From Comamonadaceae bacterium (GTDB taxonomy: Bacteria > Pseudomonadota > Gammaproteobacteria > Burkholderiales > Burkholderiaceae_C): a DNA stretch of 42,949 nt. Under the pieces are notes generated by a model. The model searched no databases. It was not told where the DNA came from and worked only from the letters and a program-made list of their open reading frames with translations. Below, in pieces: positions 38,272 to 42,949 of the stretch. Each line of letters starts with the position of its first letter. The first letter of the stretch is position 1. The DNA is taken from contig JAIXWZ010000003.1 in assembly GCA_027491035.1 (NCBI GenBank), forward strand, positions 1 to 42,949, given 5' to 3'. The translations under genes and the position numbers were made by a program.

Positions 38272-39222
38272 ATGAAGCCCACCGGTGTCAGCGCCGACGT
38301 CCTGTTTGAGGACCACCGGCAATCGCTCAAATGGCAGTGGCTGGCCGGACTGCAGGCTTCAGAGCGGCGTTTTGACGAGGTGGCCGTGCGCGCCGCGCGC
38401 TCTGGCGCCGATCTGGTGGGCTACCTCAATTACATCCACCCCTACCGGGTGCAGATTCTGGGCGAGCGCGAGGTGGCCTATCTGAGCCAGGGCAGCCTCG
38501 AAGACTGCAACCGGCGCATCAACCGCATCATCACGCTCGAGCCGCCAGTGCTGGTGGTGGCTGATGGCCAGGTCGCGCCCGACATGCTCATTGCGATGTG
38601 CGAGCGCGGCAATCTGCCCATGTTCGCCACGCCCGAGTCGGCCGCTTTTGTCATCGATGTGCTGCGTGCCTACCTGTCCAAGCACTTTGCCGACCGCACG
38701 TCGATGCACGGCGTGTTTCTCGATATCTTGGGCCTGGGGGTGCTGATCACCGGTGAGTCCGGGCTGGGCAAGAGCGAGCTCGGGCTTGAACTCATCTCGC
38801 GCGGCCACGGCCTGGTGGCCGACGATGCGGTCGATCTGTACCGCATCAACCAAACCACCATTGAAGGGCGCTGCCCGGACTTGCTGCGCAACTTGCTTGA
38901 GGTGCGCGGCATCGGCCTGCTCGATATCAAGGCGATCTTTGGCGAGACCGCGGTGCGCCGCAAGATGCGGCTCAAGCTCATCGTGCACCTGGTGCGCCGC
39001 GAGACGCTTGAGCGCGATTACGACCGCATTCCCTACGAGCCCCTGGAGCAAAACATCCTGGGCATCGGTGTGCGCAAGGTGGTCATTCAGGTCGAAGCGG
39101 GGCGCAACATCGCGGTGCTGGTCGAGGCGGCGGTGCGCAACGCCATCTTGCAACTGCGTGGCATCAACACCTACGAAGAATTTGTTGAGCGCCACCGCCG
39201 CGCGATGGAGCAGGGCGACTGA
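38272..39222 (+). CDS. hprK: HPr(Ser) kinase/phosphorylase
   Basis: [32 protein letters not shown] (Walker A); [21 protein letters not shown]. Confidence 0.97.
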   Translation: MKPTGVSADVLFEDHRQSLKWQWLAGLQASERRFDEVAVRAARSGADLVGYLNYIHPYRVQILGEREVAYLSQGSLEDCNRRINRIITLEPPVLVVADGQVAPDMLIAMCERGNLPMFATPESAAFVIDVLRAYLSKHFADRTSMHGVFLDILGLGVLITGESGLGKSELGLELISRGHGLVADDAVDLYRINQTTIEGRCPDLLRNLLEVRGIGLLDIKAIFGETAVRRKMRLKLIVHLVRRETLERDYDRIPYEPLEQNILGIGVRKVVIQVEAGRNIAVLVEAAVRNAILQLRGINTYEEFVERHRRAMEQGD

Positions 39223-39240
39223 CTCGGGGCTGCGCGCCGA

Positions 39241-39702
39241 TCAGGCTTTTTCGCCCCGGCCCTCAGAGCCCGGCCCAGCCGTGCGGTGGGGGCACTCGGT
39301 CTTGGTGCAGCTGGCGTAGATGGCCAACGAGTGGTCGGTGATTTCGAAGCCCTTGGAATGGGCCACCGCCTGCTGACGCTTTTCGATCTCGGCGTCGTAA
39401 AACTCCTCGACCCGTCCGCAATCGAGGCACACCAGGTGGTCGTGATGCTGCCCCTCGTTGATCTCGTAGACCGCCTTGCCCGATTCGAAATTGCTGCGGT
39501 TGAGCAGGCCGGCCTGCTCAAACTGCGTGAGCACGCGGTAGACGGTGGCCAGGCCAATGTCCGAGCGCTCCTCGAGCAAGACGCGAAACACGTCCTCGGC
39601 CGTCATGTGGCGCTGGCGCCCTTTCTGAAAGATCTCCAGGATCTTCAGCCGGGGCAGCGTCGCTTTCAGACCGGTGCTTTTGAGCTCGTTGACGTTGTTC
39701 AT
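39241..39702 (-). CDS. fur: Ferric uptake regulator Fur
   Basis: LKATLPRLKILEIF; HMTAEDVFRVLLEERSDIGLATVYRVLTQFEQAGLLNR; HHDHLVCLDCGRVEEF. Confidence 0.97.
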   Translation of the reverse strand: MNNVNELKSTGLKATLPRLKILEIFQKGRQRHMTAEDVFRVLLEERSDIGLATVYRVLTQFEQAGLLNRSNFESGKAVYEINEGQHHDHLVCLDCGRVEEFYDAEIEKRQQAVAHSKGFEITDHSLAIYASCTKTECPHRTAGPGSEGRGEKA

Positions 39703-39862
39703 GGGTTCACACGCCTGGCGGGCGCTGCTGCGGCGGGGGTCTGGGCAGGTCTGTCGGCGCGCTGACCTGCCGGGTCGACGCCCAGGCCGATCGGCAGCGG
39801 CGGTGGGCGCTGAAAAAGCGCTGCCGCTACAATGGACTGATCATATCCGCCCTGGTTTTTTC

Positions 39863-40426
39863 ATGCCCGCCAGTCACCGCATCCCTTTGCTCGTCCTGGC
39901 GGCCCTGTCGCTGGGCCTGGCAGCGTGCAGCTCCGTGCCCCGCGCGCTGGTGCAGCCCACCCAGTGGCTGACGCCGTATCGCAGCGACGTGCTGCAGGGC
40001 AACTTCATCTCCAGCGAGCAAGTGGCCCAACTCACGCCGGGCCTGTCACGGCTGCAGGTGCGCAATTTGCTGGGCACCCCCTTGGTCTCCAGTCTGTTCC
40101 ATGCCGACCGCTGGGACTATGTGTTTAGCATCAAGCGCGGCACCGGCGAGCCCCGGATGTACCGCTACACCGTTTTCTTCAAGGGCGACGCGCTGCAGCG
40201 CTTTGAGGGCGACGCCATGCCCAGCGAGGCCGAGTTCATCGCCCAGCTCGATGTGCGGCGCAAGCTCGGCGCGGTGCCGCCGCTGCAGGCCAGCGAAGAG
40301 CAGCTCAATGCCGCTCGGGGTGCTGCGCCGGCCGCGGGCAGCGCCGCGCCACCTGGGCCACCGGCACCACCGGCGCCCCTGCCCCCCGCAACCGCCTACC
40401 CTCCGCTTGAGGGTCCCCGCCCGTGA
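39863..40426 (+). CDS. bamE: Outer membrane assembly lipoprotein BamE (SmpA/OmlA)
   Basis: lipobox [48 protein letters not shown]. Confidence 0.94.
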   Translation: MPASHRIPLLVLAALSLGLAACSSVPRALVQPTQWLTPYRSDVLQGNFISSEQVAQLTPGLSRLQVRNLLGTPLVSSLFHADRWDYVFSIKRGTGEPRMYRYTVFFKGDALQRFEGDAMPSEAEFIAQLDVRRKLGAVPPLQASEEQLNAARGAAPAAGSAAPPGPPAPPAPLPPATAYPPLEGPRP

Positions 40427-41247
40427 GCGCCGCACCCGTGGGTGACGCCCTTGGGGTGGCCGTGGCCGGCGCCAGCGGGCGCATGGGTCAGATGCTGGTG
40501 CAGGCGGTGCTCGATGCCGATGACCTGCGCCTGAGCGGCGCGCTCGACATCGCCGGCAGTGCCCAGCTGGGCCAGGACGCCGGAGCCGGCCTGGGCCGAC
40601 CCTGCGGCGTGCGCATCACCAGCGATTTGCACCAGGGGCTGGACGGAGGGCATTGCCTGATCGACTTTACGCGCCCCGAAGGCACCATGGCCCATCTGGA
40701 GGCCTGCCGCCAAAAGGGGCTCAACCTGGTCATCGGCACCACGGGCTTTTCCGAGGCCCAGAAGCAGCAAATTGCCGCTGCCGCCGCCGACATCGCCATC
40801 GTGATGGCGCCCAATATGAGCGTGGGCGTCAACGTGACGCTCAAGCTGCTCGAGATGGCGGCCAAGGCGCTGGCCAGCGGCTACGACATCGAGATCATCG
40901 AGGCGCATCACCGCCACAAGGTCGACGCGCCTTCGGGCACCGCGCTCAAGATGGGTGAGGTCATTGCTGAGGCCATCGGCCGCGACCTCAAGGACTGCGC
41001 GGTCTACGAGCGCTACGGCCACACCGGCGAGCGCGACCCGTCGACGATCGGTTTTTCGACCATACGCGGCGGCGACATCGTGGGCGATCACACCGTGCTC
41101 TTTGCCGGCACGGGTGAGCGCATCGAGATCACGCACAAGTCGGCCAGCCGCGCCACCTACGCGCAAGGCAGCTTGCGCGCGGCGCGCTTTCTGGCCGGTC
41201 AGCGCCGCGGCCTGTTCGACATGTTCGACGTGCTCGGGCTCAGGTAG
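40423..41247 (+). CDS. dapB: 4-hydroxy-tetrahydrodipicolinate reductase
   Basis: [53 protein letters not shown] start overlaps bamE stop. Confidence 0.97.
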   Translation: MSAAPVGDALGVAVAGASGRMGQMLVQAVLDADDLRLSGALDIAGSAQLGQDAGAGLGRPCGVRITSDLHQGLDGGHCLIDFTRPEGTMAHLEACRQKGLNLVIGTTGFSEAQKQQIAAAAADIAIVMAPNMSVGVNVTLKLLEMAAKALASGYDIEIIEAHHRHKVDAPSGTALKMGEVIAEAIGRDLKDCAVYERYGHTGERDPSTIGFSTIRGGDIVGDHTVLFAGTGERIEITHKSASRATYAQGSLRAARFLAGQRRGLFDMFDVLGLR

Positions 41248-41255
41248 GCCGCCGC

Positions 41256-41900
41256 ATGATGCTGCTGCTCACCGAGGGGGACGCCGTGAGCCGCTTGGTG
41301 GCCTGGGTGCTGCTGCTCATGTCCATGGCCAGCTGGGTCGTGATTGCCTGGAAGGGCCAGATGCTCTTGCGGCTGGGCCGCAGCCTGTCGAGCAGCATTG
41401 CCGCTTTTTGGCAGGCGCCGGGCTGGGCGCAGGCCGAGCAGCGGGTGGCCGCGCTCGATGCCCAGGGCGTGCTCATGCCCTTGCTGCAGGCGGTGCAGCG
41501 CCGGCCGGCGGCCACGCTGGCTGCCGCCGGTGACGAGCGCGCGCAGCTCACGCGGGTGCTGCGCGATGCGCTGCAGCAATTGGGCCATCGCCTGCAGTAC
41601 GGTCAGATCCTGCTGGCCACGGTAGGCGCCACCGCCCCCTTTGTGGGCTTGCTCGGCACGGTCTGGGGCATCTACCTGGCGCTCACCACCCTGGCCGCTT
41701 CGGGGCAGATGGCCATGGACCAGATCACCGGCCCGGTGGGCGAAGCCCTCATCATGACGGCCGCTGGCCTGGCCGTGGCCTTGCCGGCCGTACTGGCTTA
41801 CAACGTCATGGGCCGGCGCATCGGCCAGCTCGAGGCCGAACTCGAAGGCTTTGCCCACGACCTGCGCGAGCTGCTGCTCGCGCCCAAGGGCGGCGCATGA
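41256..41900 (+). CDS. exbB: MotA/TolQ/ExbB proton channel family protein
   Basis: ILLATVGATAPFVGLLGTVWGIYLALTTLAASGQMAMDQITGPVGEALIMTAAGLAVALPAVLAYN. Confidence 0.92.
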   Translation: MMLLLTEGDAVSRLVAWVLLLMSMASWVVIAWKGQMLLRLGRSLSSSIAAFWQAPGWAQAEQRVAALDAQGVLMPLLQAVQRRPAATLAAAGDERAQLTRVLRDALQQLGHRLQYGQILLATVGATAPFVGLLGTVWGIYLALTTLAASGQMAMDQITGPVGEALIMTAAGLAVALPAVLAYNVMGRRIGQLEAELEGFAHDLRELLLAPKGGA

Positions 41901-42334
41901 ATTTCGGCCGGCTTCTTGAGGGCAAGCGCGCGCCCGAGCCCATGAGCCAGATCAATGTCACCCCCTTGGTTGACGTGATGCTGGTGCTGCTGGTCATCTT
42001 TATGGTGACCGCGCCCTTTTTCAGCGGCTCGCTCAAGCTCGACTTGCCGCGTGCGCCTGTCAGTGCCGCACCGCCCAGTGCGGCGCCCAGCCTGCTGCTC
42101 GAGCTCGGTGGCGACGGGCAATTGCGGCTCAACGGCCTGGCCGTGACCGACGCACAGCTCAGTCAGCGCCTGCGCGAAGTGGCGGCGCAGCGCCCCGATG
42201 CCGAGCTGCAGCTGCACGCCGACCGCCAGGCGCCCTACGGGCGGGTGGTGCAGTTGCTGGCTCTGGCCAACCAGTCTGGCGTGGCGCGCGTCGGCTTTGT
42301 CGCCCAGTCCGACGGCTCCGGGCGCCGGCCTTGA
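41897..42334 (+). CDS. exbD: ExbD/TolR family biopolymer transport protein
   Basis: MSQINVTPLVDVMLVLLVIFMVTAPFF; ATGA overlap with exbB. Confidence 0.93.
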   Translation: MNFGRLLEGKRAPEPMSQINVTPLVDVMLVLLVIFMVTAPFFSGSLKLDLPRAPVSAAPPSAAPSLLLELGGDGQLRLNGLAVTDAQLSQRLREVAAQRPDAELQLHADRQAPYGRVVQLLALANQSGVARVGFVAQSDGSGRRP

Positions 42335-42469
42335 CGCCGATGCTGCAGGCCCGCTGGACGCGGCCACCAAGCCGGGACGGGTGCGGCACCTAAAATCGGC
42401 GTGAACACCGCCCCCGAATAGGGATGAGCAGACCTTTTGTGCGCAGGCGACCCCGCCGCCCCTGACCCC

Positions 42470-42949
42470 ATGCTAGAGACCACTTACAACCCCCAAAAAA
42501 TCGAGGGCACCGCCCAGGCCGCCTGGCGCGAGCAAGACGCCTACCGGGTCGGCGAGCGCAGCGACAAGCCGCTGGGCAAGTACTACGCCTGCTCCATGCT
42601 GCCCTACCCCAGCGGCAAGCTGCACATGGGCCATGTGCGCAACTACACCATCAACGACATGCTCACGCGTCAGCTGCGCATGAAGGGCTACAACGTCCTC
42701 ATGCCCATGGGCTGGGACGCATTTGGCCTGCCCGCTGAAAACGCCGCCCTGAAAAACGGCGTGCCGCCGGCCAAGTGGACGTACGAGAACATCGCGTACA
42801 TGAAAAAACAGATGCAGGCCATGGGCCTGGCCATCGACTGGTCGCGCGAGGTGGCCACCTGTGATGCGAGCTACTACAAGTGGAACCAGTGGCTGTTTTT
42901 GAAGATGCTGGAAAAAGGCGTGGCCTACCGCAAAACCCAGGTCGTCAAC
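42470..42949 (+). CDS. leuS: Leucyl-tRNA synthetase, 5' part (truncated by window end)
   Basis: [45 protein letters not shown] (HIGH motif); [14 protein letters not shown]. Confidence 0.97.
   Translation, partial: MLETTYNPQKIEGTAQAAWREQDAYRVGERSDKPLGKYYACSMLPYPSGKLHMGHVRNYTINDMLTRQLRMKGYNVLMPMGWDAFGLPAENAALKNGVPPAKWTYENIAYMKKQMQAMGLAIDWSREVATCDASYYKWNQWLFLKMLEKGVAYRKTQVVN

Overview
GC-rich chromosomal window from a betaproteobacterium (Burkholderiales, probably Comamonadaceae, judged from gene content and protein character). It is densely coded, with about 39 believable CDSs out of a much larger set of mostly spurious six-frame ORFs. Left to right: dprA, smg, secF/secD/yajC, mltA, a FixJ/FixL-type two-component system coupled to a nitrilase-family hydrolase and a YhdP-like AsmA protein, glnE, a two-gene RND efflux operon, a heptose-phosphate adenylyltransferase with a diiron ferritin-like/desaturase-like gene, and a periplasmic-type glutathione peroxidase. 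These are followed by an eight-gene operon (FAD oxidoreductase, DUF1365, Cfa-like methyltransferase, chalcone-isomerase-like, MFS, DUF3833, SDR, SnoaL/NTF2-like), then GST, purB, a DUF3717/DUF1289-like protein, terC behind a yybP-ykoY (Mn2+) riboswitch, corA, hpf, ptsN, hprK, fur, bamE, dapB, exbB/exbD-like genes and the 5' part of leuS. No rRNA, tRNA, CRISPR array, IS element or prophage was recognised. The best candidates for incompletely described biology are the eight-gene lipid-modification operon with its paired upstream dyads, and the neighbouring diiron protein with a perfect 15-bp palindrome. Other points of interest are the riboswitch/terminator leader of terC, REP-like 'GTCATTGCGAG' intergenic elements, and several short-period tandem repeats. 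Start codons were refined by eye and are less certain than stops.
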